NCBI RefSeq assembly: GCF_023516575.1
Contig: NZ_JAMGBE010000004.1
Location: 169,501 to 233,500 of the forward strand
Source of the DNA: Sphingomonas hankyongi
GTDB taxonomy: Bacteria > Pseudomonadota > Alphaproteobacteria > Sphingomonadales > Sphingomonadaceae
DNA length: 64,000 nt
Reading direction: 5' to 3'
Positions 42,764 to 51,278 of the stretch are shown here, piece after piece; position 1 is the stretch's first letter, and every line of letters starts with the position of its first letter. The notes beneath the pieces are model-generated. The model saw only the letters and a list, made by a program, of their open reading frames with translations, searched no databases and had not been told where the DNA came from. The translations under genes and the position numbers were made by a program.

Positions 42764-45279
42764 GCGACGATATTCACCAGTCGGTCCGGAACGACAATGA
42801 CCTTCCGCGGGGTCGCGCCTGCCAGCAAGCGCTGCACTTTCTCCGAAGCCAAGGCCAGCTCTTCAGCCGCTGCTCGCTCCAGACCGCGCGGGGCCATCAA
42901 GGTATCGCGCAGCTTGCCGTTGACCTGCACCGCGAGCGTTACCTGGTCATCCACCAGCAGCGCGGGGTCGAACGACGGCCAGTCTGCCTCAGCGACGAGG
43001 CCGGCCTCGCCCAGATTTGCCCATGCCTCTTCGGCAAGGTGCGGCGCCATCGGCGCGATGAGCTGAATTAGCGTCCTGACCGCCTCAGCGCGCGTCTGCG
43101 AGGGCGCGGCCTTCTCGATTGCGCTGACGAGCTCGTAAAGCTGCGCAACCGCCTTGTTGAACTGAAGCCCATCGATGGCCTCACCGACGGCGGCAACAGT
43201 CCGGTGAAGCTTGCGACGGAGCGTCTCGTCTTCCCCCTCGCCCCCATTCTCGGCAGTTGCCAGACGCCATACGCGCTGGACGAAACGCGAAGCGCCCTCG
43301 ATCCCAGCTTCCGACCATTCGAGATCCCGCTCGGGCGGACTGTCGGACAGCATGAACCAACGCACGGCATCGGCGCCGTACTTGGCGACGATCGGCTCCG
43401 GATCGACGGTGTTACGCTTCGACTTGGACATTTTCTCGATCCGGCCCAGCGACACGGGATGGCCGCTTTCGATGTGTATCCAGTCGTCGCCGTCACGGCG
43501 AACTTCGTCGGGGCTTAGCCAGCTGCCGTCTCCGGCGCGATAAGTCTCGTGGGTGACCATGCCCTGCGTGAACAGGCCTTTGAACGGCTCGGCCATTCCC
43601 AGCCGCCCGATCCGCTGCAGCGCTCTCGTCCAGAAGCGCGCGTAGAGAAGGTGAAGGATCGCGTGCTCGACGCCGCCGATATATTGCGCGACCGGAAGCC
43701 ATTTCTCCGCTTCTGTCCGATCGAACGGTCGGTCCTTCGGCTGGCTGGCGAAGCGCATGAAATACCAGCTCGAATCCACGAATGTGTCGAGTGTGTCGGT
43801 CTCGCGCGTGGCTGCTTCCCCGCAGGACGGGCAGCTAACGTACTTCCACGTCGGATGACGATCGAGAGGGTTGCCAGGAACGTCGAAGCTGACGTCCTCT
43901 GGAAGTACGACCGGCAGCTGCGCGCTCGGAACGGGGACCGCCCCGCACACGCTGCAATGGATGATCGGGATCGGCGTGCCCCAGTAACGCTGGCGCGATA
44001 CCCCCCAGTCGCGAAGACGATAGGCGGTCGTACCCCTGCCCCAACCGGCTTGTTCGGCACGCCGAATGACCTCAGCAGAAGCCTGGCCGGAGGTTAGCCC
44101 ATCGAGGAAATCTGAATTTACGGCGACGCCCGGCGCATTCTCGGCCTCGGCGCCGATCGGCTCGGAAGCCTGGTCCGTGCTGGCGGCGACCACGCGCCGG
44201 ATCGGGAGCTTGTACTTCTTCGCGAACTCATAGTCCCGCTGGTCGTGGCCGGGCACGCCGAAGATCGCGCCGGTGCCATAATCCATCAGGACGAAGTTCG
44301 CGATGTAGACCGGTAGCCGCCAATCCGGATTGAAGGGGTGGACCGCCTCAACGGACGTCTGGAAACCCTTCTTTTCGGCCGTTTCCAGCTCGGCCGCGCT
44401 GGTGCCTCCAGCTCGGCATTCCTCCACGAAAGCATGTGCGTCGGCGTCCGCCTCGGCGGCGGCAAGCGCGATCGGATGGCTCGCCGCCACTGCCACGAAT
44501 GACGCACCGAAGATCGTATCGGGCCGCGTTGTGAAGACGTCGACTTCTTGCAGGTTGGCGGAAGACCCCGTCAGCCGGAAGCGGAATTGCAGGCCCCGGC
44601 TCTTCCCGATCCAGTTCTCCTGCATGACCCGTACCTTGTCGGGCCACTGATCGAGGGACTTTAGCCCTTCGAGCAGCTCGTCGGCGAAGTCGGTGATCCT
44701 GAGGAACCATTGTGCGAGCTTGCGGCGCTCGACCGGTGCGCCGGAACGCCAGCCCTTGCCGTCGATGACCTGCTCGTTCGCGAGCACGGTCATGTCGACA
44801 GGGTCCCAATTGACCTCGCTCTCCTTGCGATAGACCAGTCCGGCCTCGAACAGGTCCAGGAACAGCGCCTGCTCATGCCCGTAATAAGCGGGGTCGCAGG
44901 TTGCCAGCTCGCGGTCCCAGTCGAGCGCGAAGCCGAGCCGTTTGAGCTGCTCGCGCATCGTCGCGATGTTTGCCCAGGTCCACTCCCCCGGGTGGACGTT
45001 GCGTTCCATTGCCGCATTTTCGGCCGGCATCCCGAATGCGTCCCAACCCATCGGGTGCAGCACTTCATGCCCCTGCATGCGCCGGTACCGCGCGATCACG
45101 TCACCCATCGTGTAGTTGCGGACATGGCCCATGTGGATGCGCCCCGAAGGATAGGGGAACATCTCCAGCACATAGGTCTTGGGCTTCGCGCTCTCGCTGT
45201 CGGCAGCGAAGCTTCGCGCTTCCTCCCAGCGCGCTTGCCAGCGCCGGTCGGCTACGTTCGGGTCGAACCGCCCGGTCAT
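42760..45279 (-). CDS. leuS: Leucyl-tRNA synthetase
   Basis: Charges tRNA-Leu. The ATG at 45279 ([18 protein letters not shown]) gives 839 residues; upstream in-frame sequence is not coding. Class I motifs are visible: [12 protein letters not shown] (HIGH-like) near residue 50 and [16 protein letters not shown] (KMSKS). The CP1 editing domain ([12 protein letters not shown] ... [13 protein letters not shown]) lies in between. It begins an operon with lptE and holA and follows the DUF3576 gene by 10 bases on the same strand. Confidence 0.98.
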   Translation of the reverse strand: MTGRFDPNVADRRWQARWEEARSFAADSESAKPKTYVLEMFPYPSGRIHMGHVRNYTMGDVIARYRRMQGHEVLHPMGWDAFGMPAENAAMERNVHPGEWTWANIATMREQLKRLGFALDWDRELATCDPAYYGHEQALFLDLFEAGLVYRKESEVNWDPVDMTVLANEQVIDGKGWRSGAPVERRKLAQWFLRITDFADELLEGLKSLDQWPDKVRVMQENWIGKSRGLQFRFRLTGSSANLQEVDVFTTRPDTIFGASFVAVAASHPIALAAAEADADAHAFVEECRAGGTSAAELETAEKKGFQTSVEAVHPFNPDWRLPVYIANFVLMDYGTGAIFGVPGHDQRDYEFAKKYKLPIRRVVAASTDQASEPIGAEAENAPGVAVNSDFLDGLTSGQASAEVIRRAEQAGWGRGTTAYRLRDWGVSRQRYWGTPIPIIHCSVCGAVPVPSAQLPVVLPEDVSFDVPGNPLDRHPTWKYVSCPSCGEAATRETDTLDTFVDSSWYFMRFASQPKDRPFDRTEAEKWLPVAQYIGGVEHAILHLLYARFWTRALQRIGRLGMAEPFKGLFTQGMVTHETYRAGDGSWLSPDEVRRDGDDWIHIESGHPVSLGRIEKMSKSKRNTVDPEPIVAKYGADAVRWFMLSDSPPERDLEWSEAGIEGASRFVQRVWRLATAENGGEGEDETLRRKLHRTVAAVGEAIDGLQFNKAVAQLYELVSAIEKAAPSQTRAEAVRTLIQLIAPMAPHLAEEAWANLGEAGLVAEADWPSFDPALLVDDQVTLAVQVNGKLRDTLMAPRGLERAAAEELALASEKVQRLLAGATPRKVIVVPDRLVNIVA

Positions 45280-45289
45280 GTCAGCGCAC

Positions 45290-45724
45290 TTAGCCCGGGA
45301 TAGCAGCGCGGCGAAGGTCGCGGGCGCGGGTGAGGATGATCTCTTCGACCTTCTGGACTGTGGCGGCCTGGACCGGCGCATCGACCCACGCGCCATTCTG
45401 AAGGATCTGGCGCGATGCAGCGACACGGAGCGCGTCGGCGCGCAAGTCAGCGTCCAGCACGGCAACGGTAAGCTTCACGCGCTCGGTCGGAACTCGCGGA
45501 TTCTGGTACCAGTCGGTGATGATAACCCCCGAACTGACGTTCGCCTGAAGAAGCGGCGCGAAGGAAACGGTGTCGATCGCGGCGCGCCACAGGTAGGAAT
45601 TGACGCCGATATTCGTCACCCGCGATGGGGCGAGCTGCGTTGGCAGCGAACGATTCTTGGCGCAGCCGGAGCCTGCAACGGCAACGACAATCAGTGCAGC
45701 GGCAACTTTTTGCAGGCGATTCAT
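45290..45724 (-). CDS. DUF3576 domain-containing lipoprotein
   Basis: A 144-residue lipoprotein with lipobox AGSGCAKN ([21 protein letters not shown]). The mature domain matches DUF3576: [41 protein letters not shown] and [15 protein letters not shown]. It sits directly upstream of leuS, as in many alphaproteobacteria, and is divergent from an outer-membrane-like gene. Location is probably the outer membrane; function is unknown. Confidence 0.9.
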   Translation of the reverse strand: MNRLQKVAAALIVVAVAGSGCAKNRSLPTQLAPSRVTNIGVNSYLWRAAIDTVSFAPLLQANVSSGVIITDWYQNPRVPTERVKLTVAVLDADLRADALRVAASRQILQNGAWVDAPVQAATVQKVEEIILTRARDLRRAAIPG

Positions 45725-45905
45725 CTACGATCCTCGGCAGAATTTCCGTGTTTGGCCGCGTTATAGATGGTCAAGGCCCTCCCGCAAGCTGTCCCGTGCC
45801 GGGGCGAAGTCGTTGTGATTCGGCAACAGACGCGGACGGAATCGATTCGGGTCATGGAACCTTCAGCTACGGTTGACTATATCGACTCGTGAACAGGGAG
45901 TTGGT

Positions 45906-46622
45906 GGATTGCTGAGTCTCGCGCATCGTAGGGAAGCCAAGCTGCTCGCGGCCGTTGCCGCGGCCGGCCTGCTGCTGACCCCTGCATTCGCGGCCAGCAC
46001 CTCCAAGAAGCGGGCGCCGGCAGTCTCGGTGAGCTTCGATCCGATGACCTCCTTCACTCCGGCGAATGCCGATCCGAAGCTGGCTGCGGCTCTTGGCGAC
46101 CGTGGCATGTCGCTCACGGATTTCAAGTTCACGCCAGCTCCGGCCAAGGGTCGTCCGTCGCAGGTGCGGGTGGCGATTCGTGCGAGGACCGCACCGGTCC
46201 AGACACAGCTCGCGTCCGTCGACAGCACGGTGGCCGTCAACGCGCTTAACCCGACCAGCTATAATCTGGGCGTGGCCGTCGGCTGGAAGCGCTTCGCGAT
46301 ATCGGGCGATGTCGGGAAGGTCAGCAACCCGAACAAGGCGATCGGCGATCGCGAGAGCGCTATTGTGGGCGTCAGCTACTCGCTGAACAAGTTCACGGGC
46401 CGGGTTGCGGTCGGTGCAGACCGTCCGACGGGCAACGCATTGCCGGCATTGCGCCACGGCGAGAATTATTCGGTCGACGTCGGCGGATCCTATTCGCTTT
46501 CGAAGCGGATCGCGCTGACTGGCGGAGTCCGGTACAATCGTGAATTGGATCGCGCATCGGCGCTGAACGATGAGCGCCGCGACAGCCAGGCCGTCTACGT
46601 CGGCACGGCGTTCAAGTTCTAA
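45906..46622 (+). CDS. Predicted outer-membrane beta-barrel protein, unknown function
   Basis: A 238-residue secreted protein from the TTG at 45906, chosen because AACAGGGAG lies about 8 bases upstream and a signal peptide follows (LLAAVAAAGLLLTPAFAAS). The C-terminal half shows alternating beta strands (SYNLGVAVGWKRFAISGDVG, SAIVGVSYSLNKFTGRVAVG, YSVDVGGSYSLSKRIALTGG) and ends in VYVGTAFKF, whose terminal phenylalanine is typical of outer-membrane barrels. An N-terminal helical part precedes it. No named family is recognised. It is divergent from DUF3576 and convergent with the ThiE-like gene. Confidence 0.8.
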   Translation, partial: GLLSLAHRREAKLLAAVAAAGLLLTPAFAASTSKKRAPAVSVSFDPMTSFTPANADPKLAAALGDRGMSLTDFKFTPAPAKGRPSQVRVAIRARTAPVQTQLASVDSTVAVNALNPTSYNLGVAVGWKRFAISGDVGKVSNPNKAIGDRESAIVGVSYSLNKFTGRVAVGADRPTGNALPALRHGENYSVDVGGSYSLSKRIALTGGVRYNRELDRASALNDERRDSQAVYVGTAFKF

Positions 46623-46630
46623 GCGCCCAC

Positions 46631-47176
46631 TCAATCTTCTAGCCAGGCGTCGATACCAGCCCATCCATGAAACGCGCCCTGCAGCGGCGCGAATCTTTGC
46701 GCGTTCATCCCGCCCATCGCGATGGCGGGAAGGCCTGCTGCTGCAGCGATCGCGACGGCAGCATCGGGTCCGAGCGGTTCGCGCCCTGGATGAGAACGCG
46801 TCGCGAAGACCGGCGAAATGAAAACCAGAGCGGCGCGCTGAGCGCGGGCCCGAATCGCATCTTCGATCGAATGAACCGACTTCGAAAGGCGAAGCGTCCC
46901 TGCCGGCTCAGGGGCATTGTGAATGAAGTCGGCGCCGACTTCGTGGGCCAGCGCGGCATCGCTGCCCAGGCCCAAGGCAAGATCGCGCTTCCTGCAGCAC
47001 TCGGCTACTTGCGCTGCAAGCCGCCCGCGAACGGTCTTTTCCGTCGCATAATGACGGAATACGATTCCGGCCTCACCGGCAGGCAGCCGCTCGATCGCCT
47101 CCCATAGCCGATTGCCCATCCGCTCGTCGGTCATCAGCCACAGGCGGGGGAGCATCATCATCTGGCGACCCATCAT
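46631..47176 (-). CDS. Thiamine phosphate synthase-like protein
   Basis: A 181-residue TIM-barrel protein related to ThiE/TenI. The ATG at 47176 has GGGAG just upstream; a third ATG at 47155 gives MLPRLWLMTDERMGN, close to the usual start. Visible features include FRHYATEKTVRGRLA, VGADFIHN, LVFISPVFATRSHPGREPLG and AAGLPAIAMGGM. It is shorter than ThiE (about 210), so substrate specificity is not certain; it may be a TenI-like paralogue. No TPP riboswitch was seen upstream. It is divergent from yggS. Confidence 0.8.
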   Translation of the reverse strand: MMGRQMMMLPRLWLMTDERMGNRLWEAIERLPAGEAGIVFRHYATEKTVRGRLAAQVAECCRKRDLALGLGSDAALAHEVGADFIHNAPEPAGTLRLSKSVHSIEDAIRARAQRAALVFISPVFATRSHPGREPLGPDAAVAIAAAAGLPAIAMGGMNAQRFAPLQGAFHGWAGIDAWLED

Positions 47177-47198
47177 GGCGCTCCCTATAGCCCAGCCG

Positions 47199-47855
47199 AT
47201 GATGAGTGCCGCAGACCGTCTTGCCAGCGTTCGTGGAGATATCGCCGCTGCCGCGAAGCTCGCCGGCCGCGATCCCGCCGGGGTCGAGCTGGTAGCCGTG
47301 AGCAAGTCTCGCGCCAGCGATGAGATCGAGGCCCTCATTGCGGCAGGCCAGCAAGAATTCGGCGAAAGCCGCGTCCAGGAAGCCCTTACGAAGTGGCCGC
47401 CCCTTCTCGCCGCGCATCCTGATGTGCGGCTCCACTGCATCGGGCGCCTCCAGTCGAACAAGGCGGCGGAGGCGGTAAAGCTGTTTGAGACGATCCATTC
47501 GGTCGATCGTTTGTCGCTACTCGATGCGCTCGTTCGCGAGGCGGAAAAAGCGCGCTGCACGCCGCGGGTCTACGTGCAGGTCAACATCGGTGAGGAGGAA
47601 CAGAAAGGCGGTTGTGCGATCGGCGAGGTCGGAAAGCTGGTAGACGCCGTTCGCAGATCCCCCCTCCCCCTTGCGGGCCTGATGGCCATACCGCCTCTCG
47701 ACGTGGAGCCGAGTCCTTATTTCGCACTCCTCGCACAAATCGCCCGGCGTCATGACGTCGAAGGGCTGAGCATTGGAATGTCTGGAGATTTCAAGGAAGC
47801 GGTGATGCTTGGCGCGACTGCTGTCCGCGTCGGAACGGCCCTGTTCGAGGACTGA
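47199..47855 (+). CDS. YggS family PLP homeostasis protein
   Basis: Pyridoxal-phosphate-binding protein of the alanine racemase N-terminal fold. The ATG at 47199 or 47202 (MSAADRLASVRGDI) is taken as the start. The PLP lysine lies in LVAVSKSRASDEI, and the family blocks FGESRVQEAL, HCIGRLQSNKA and GLSIGMSGDFKEAVMLGAT are present. It overlaps the downstream HAD gene by one base. It buffers free PLP and affects amino-acid balance in other bacteria. Confidence 0.92.
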   Translation: MMSAADRLASVRGDIAAAAKLAGRDPAGVELVAVSKSRASDEIEALIAAGQQEFGESRVQEALTKWPPLLAAHPDVRLHCIGRLQSNKAAEAVKLFETIHSVDRLSLLDALVREAEKARCTPRVYVQVNIGEEEQKGGCAIGEVGKLVDAVRRSPLPLAGLMAIPPLDVEPSPYFALLAQIARRHDVEGLSIGMSGDFKEAVMLGATAVRVGTALFED

Positions 47856-48523
47856 TGCGAGCGGTCGACGCGATCATTTTCGATTTCGACGGCGTGCTCC
47901 TCGAAAGCGAATTCGAGGGCAATGCGATGCTCGCCGAGTTGCTTACCGATCTCGGCCATCGCACCAACGTCGCGGAGGCTATAGAATATTATGTCGGTCT
48001 CAACGGCCCCGAGTTCATCGCAGCGATCGAAGATCGTATCGGGACCGAGCTTCCGGCGGAGTTTCACGAGCGCCGCAGGGAACAGTCGATTCGCGCGCTG
48101 CGGGAAGGCGTCGGGGCCGTGGCCGGCGCCGTCGAGTTCGTGCGCTCGCTGCCACCTACGATTCCCCTCGCCGTCGCCTCGTCCAGCTCGACTCGCTGGC
48201 TGAATGGCCACCTCCGCCATCTCGGACTGACCGATGCTTTCGGTGAGCATGTGTATAGTGGTCGGGAGCATGTGAATCGCGGCAAGCCCGCTCCGGATCT
48301 CTATCTTCATGCGGCCAGTCAGTTGGGCGTCGATATTCGCCGTTCCGTGGTCCTCGAAGATTCCAGGATTGGAGTCACCGGCGCGCTCGCGTCTGGCGCC
48401 TGGGTCATTGGCCTGGCTGCGGGCAAGCATTGCTTCGACGGGCACGCCGAATCGCTTCGGGCGCAAGGAGTCGCCGATGTCGCGCACAGCTTCGACGAGG
48501 TGCGTGACCTTCTGCGCCTCTAG
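47855..48523 (+). CDS. HAD family phosphatase
   Basis: A 222-residue haloacid dehalogenase-like hydrolase with the nucleophile motif IFDFDGVLLESE, motif II in VASSSSTRWLNGHL, and a C-terminal GKPAPDLYL followed by VVLEDSRIGVTGALAS. This layout is that of beta-phosphoglucomutase or phosphoglycolate phosphatase-like enzymes; the substrate cannot be set from sequence. It starts one base before the yggS stop ends, so they are cotranscribed, and its 3' end overlaps the convergent ribA gene by four bases. Confidence 0.88.
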   Translation: MRAVDAIIFDFDGVLLESEFEGNAMLAELLTDLGHRTNVAEAIEYYVGLNGPEFIAAIEDRIGTELPAEFHERRREQSIRALREGVGAVAGAVEFVRSLPPTIPLAVASSSSTRWLNGHLRHLGLTDAFGEHVYSGREHVNRGKPAPDLYLHAASQLGVDIRRSVVLEDSRIGVTGALASGAWVIGLAAGKHCFDGHAESLRAQGVADVAHSFDEVRDLLRL

Positions 48524-49569
48524 GTCAAGTGACCGCTCTTCTTCCGCTTCGTCGCAAGATAATCGGCGTTGTGCGGATTGGTCGGCATATGGTGTGCAAC
48601 CCTCTCCACGACCTCGATCCCTGCGTCGCCGAGGCCGCTGACCTTCGAGGGATTGTTGGTGAGCAGTCGCACGCTGCCGATGCCGAGCGCATGCAGGATC
48701 GCGGCCGCATGCGCGTAATCGCGCTCGTCGTCCGGAAAGCCCAGGCGCAAGTTTGCATCCACGGTGTCGAGACCTCGATCCTGGAGTGCATAGGCGCGCA
48801 ACTTGTTCGCGAGACCGATCCCGCGACCTTCCTGGCGCAGGTACAGCAGCACCCCGCCGCCTTCGTTCCCAATGATGCGAAGGGCCTCCTTGAGTTGCGG
48901 TCCGCAATCGCACTTGAGTGAGCCGAACACGTCGCCGGTGAGGCACTCGCTGTGGATGCGCACGAGGGGCGGCTTGCCACCGAAGGCACCGACAATCAGC
49001 GCAACATGGTCTTGCCCGTCATCGTCCGCGCGAAAGGCCACGATCTGCGTATCCGGAAGGTCTTCAACCGGCAGCCTTGCGCGCGACAGGAGTTGGACGC
49101 CTCCACGAGATTCCGTAATTTCTTCGATGGAGACGGATTCCTTGACCTGGCCGGAATCCACGACCCACAGCGCAGGCAGTAGGCCGGCCAGCCGCGCCAG
49201 GGTCAACCCCGCCTTGGCCGCGTCGGCGCAATCGAGCGAAACCGGGTGCAGCGGCCCGATCGGAGCCCGGTCGAGATCGCGCGCCGGGTCGGCAATCGCC
49301 AGGGCGGCTTCGGGGTCCAGCCACTCCGCAGGCTCGATCAAGGCCGGCGCTGCCGGGTCGGCGGCGTCGCGGATGTTGGACAATGACAGGGCAGCGGCTC
49401 TTTCGCCGCTGATGAGAAGCCGCGCGTGCTTGTGCGGGTCAAGGATTGCCAGGATTTCCGGCGTGGCGGTCTCAACTGCCAGGATTGTCACCGGACCCGA
49501 TCCCGTCAGCCTCAGCGGCCGTCCCGATCGCAAGGTCGCGATCGCGCGCCGGACAGGGCTGTCCGTCAA
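48520..49569 (-). CDS. ribA: GTP cyclohydrolase II
   Basis: First step of riboflavin synthesis: opens GTP to a pyrimidine. The 349-residue protein has a divergent N-terminal domain (about 1-150) that may be a decayed DHBP-synthase-like region, then the GTP cyclohydrolase II domain with zinc cysteines in CLTGDVFGSLKCDCGPQL and YLRQEGRGIGLANKL. Length and the N-terminal extension are common in alphaproteobacterial RibA. It overlaps xth by four bases. No FMN riboswitch was seen upstream, consistent with its place behind xth. Confidence 0.93.
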   Translation of the reverse strand: MTDSPVRRAIATLRSGRPLRLTGSGPVTILAVETATPEILAILDPHKHARLLISGERAAALSLSNIRDAADPAAPALIEPAEWLDPEAALAIADPARDLDRAPIGPLHPVSLDCADAAKAGLTLARLAGLLPALWVVDSGQVKESVSIEEITESRGGVQLLSRARLPVEDLPDTQIVAFRADDDGQDHVALIVGAFGGKPPLVRIHSECLTGDVFGSLKCDCGPQLKEALRIIGNEGGGVLLYLRQEGRGIGLANKLRAYALQDRGLDTVDANLRLGFPDDERDYAHAAAILHALGIGSVRLLTNNPSKVSGLGDAGIEVVERVAHHMPTNPHNADYLATKRKKSGHLT

Positions 49570-50360
49570 ACTTCAAGCTCGCAAATGAGCGGGACGTGAT
49601 CGGACGGGCGCTCCCAGCTACGACATGGCTTCAGCACGCGATGGGCGGTCAGCGATCCCGCCAGCTCCGGGGACGCCCACATATGGTCCAGCCGTCGGCC
49701 GCGATCGTTCCTGGTCCAGTCGGGAGACCGATAGCTCCACCAGGTGAAGCAACGCTCGGGCGCGGGGATGAACCTACGTCCGATGTCGATCCAGTCATGC
49801 GCCTGCTGCAGCCGGTCCAGCGCTTCGACTTCGACCGGAGTGTGGCTGACAACATTCAGCAGCGCCTTGTGGCTCCAGACGTCGCACTCGAGCGGTGCGA
49901 CGTTGAAGTCGCCTAAGACGATTGTCGGGTCGCGCAGACCGTCCGACCAGCGCGTCATTCGCTCGATGAAATCCAGTTTCTGGCCGAATTTCCTGTTCTG
50001 CTGACGGTCAGGAATATCGCCGCCGGCCGGCACATAGACGTTTTCGATCCGGATTCCGCATTCCAGGCGAACGCCGATGTGACGCGCTTCGCCATTGTCC
50101 TGCCAGTCGTGCCGCCCCGGCTCCCTCACGGGCACGCGGCTGAGAATGGCGACTCCATGATGCATACGCTGCCCATTGAGCGCCATATGCTTGTAGCCGT
50201 GACGACGGAACAGGTCGGCGGGGAAGACGCCGTCGACCGCCTTGGTCTCCTGAAGGCACAGGATGTCGGGCTGCTCTTCGACGATCAGCCGCTCCACGAT
50301 GCCGGTTCGGGCGCGGACCGAGTTGATGTTCCAGGAGGCGATTTTCAGCTGTTTGCTCAC
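49566..50360 (-). CDS. xth: Exodeoxyribonuclease III
   Basis: AP endonuclease and 3' exonuclease of base excision repair. The 264-residue protein has the family motifs: IASWNINSVRARTG, DILCLQETKAVDGVFP, VYVPAGGDIPD, LGDFNVAP and the C-terminal SDHVPLICEL. Length is normal. It overlaps the ribA start by four bases (ATGA). A terminator at 50392-50414 lies just upstream, so it has its own promoter or depends on readthrough. Confidence 0.95.
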   Translation of the reverse strand: MSKQLKIASWNINSVRARTGIVERLIVEEQPDILCLQETKAVDGVFPADLFRRHGYKHMALNGQRMHHGVAILSRVPVREPGRHDWQDNGEARHIGVRLECGIRIENVYVPAGGDIPDRQQNRKFGQKLDFIERMTRWSDGLRDPTIVLGDFNVAPLECDVWSHKALLNVVSHTPVEVEALDRLQQAHDWIDIGRRFIPAPERCFTWWSYRSPDWTRNDRGRRLDHMWASPELAGSLTAHRVLKPCRSWERPSDHVPLICELEV

Positions 50361-50391
50361 GCACGATCCCTAGCCTGACGGACCGAAATGT

Positions 50392-50414
50392 AAAAAGGCC
50401 CCCGCTCCGGGGGC
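50392..50414 (-). terminator. Rho-independent terminator between lolA and xth
   Basis: Arms GCCCCCG (50398-50404) and CGGGGGC (50408-50414) around a three-base loop; on the minus strand a run of T follows. It lies about 150 bases after the lolA stop. Confidence 0.88.
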
Positions 50415-50563
50415 GTGGAGCGAGGGCCGACCAAGCGTTCGTCACGCAAGGGATCCTGCAGCCCGGGTAACAGGGGGAAACCCCAAGCAAATGCAGAATC
50501 GGTTTTCTCTCTACGCGCCCCTGTCTGACGCCGGGATGAACAAGTCCCGAATTGCAACGGACT

Positions 50564-51172
50564 TTATCGCCGCTTCTTCGGCTCGGCATAAGTGAAGGCG
50601 CTGTCGGGCACGGCGACATTATAGCGCACGTTAGACAACCGCACGGTCGTGCGCTTGTTCTGTGCATCGATCGCCGTCCACCCGTGTAGCTGGAGTCCGC
50701 CCGGTGCGCTCGGGCTCCGCACGAACGCCAGTAAGAGCGAGCCATATTGGGCAGGATCGCGGGCCTTGATCACAACCACCCTGGGGTCGTTGCCCGGCAC
50801 GACCTGCGCCCGGCCCCTCAGGTTGGGTGAGCCGGAAAGCAGAACGCCGAGCGGCGTGCGGCTGAGCGGCCAGCTCGATTTCTGGCCAACCTGATAGTCC
50901 AGGTAGCTGAGCGTCTTGCCGTTGGCGACCAGCAGCAGGTCCCCGCTGCCATATTCGAAGCGGACGCGACCCGGCCGCTTCATCTGGATCTTGCCCGCAG
51001 CGGCGCGCCCGCGCTGATCGGTCTGGACGAAGTTGGCCGTCATGGTCTGCACGGCCGAGATGTGCGCGGCAAGCTTGGCGAGGTCCGCGGACTCTGCCGC
51101 CGGCGCCGGCGCTGCGGCGGCAATCACTGCCACTGCGAAAGTGGCGCGCGCGAACGAACTTGAGAAACTCAT
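50564..51172 (-). CDS. lolA: Outer-membrane lipoprotein carrier LolA
   Basis: Periplasmic shuttle taking lipoproteins from LolCDE to the outer membrane. The 202-residue protein has a signal peptide (MSFSSSFARATFAVAVIAAA) and the LolA fold: SAVQTMTANFVQTDQRGR, KIQMKRPGRVRFEYGSGD, LLLVANGKTLSYLDYQVGQ and a C-terminal VRLSNVRYNVAVPDSAF. Length is typical. It follows ftsK on the same strand by 106 bases. Confidence 0.92.
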   Translation of the reverse strand: MSFSSSFARATFAVAVIAAAAPAPAAESADLAKLAAHISAVQTMTANFVQTDQRGRAAAGKIQMKRPGRVRFEYGSGDLLLVANGKTLSYLDYQVGQKSSWPLSRTPLGVLLSGSPNLRGRAQVVPGNDPRVVVIKARDPAQYGSLLLAFVRSPSAPGGLQLHGWTAIDAQNKRTTVRLSNVRYNVAVPDSAFTYAEPKKRR

Positions 51173-51278
51173 TCGAATACTCCTGGGATTTTGCCCGCCG
51201 CTATGGCCTTGGTGCTTTGAATGCGCTCTTAACTCGCCGGTTCCGTAACGTTCAGGCGGGCACGGTGGCGCGAACCGG

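Noticed and set aside
45280-45465. N-terminal extension of leuS
   Set aside because: Arg/Ser/Pro-rich leader that overlaps the DUF3576 gene; LeuS begins at MTGRFDPN.
46631-49569. TPP or FMN riboswitch for the ThiE-like or ribA gene
   Set aside because: The upstream sequences are too short or coding and no conserved riboswitch core was seen.
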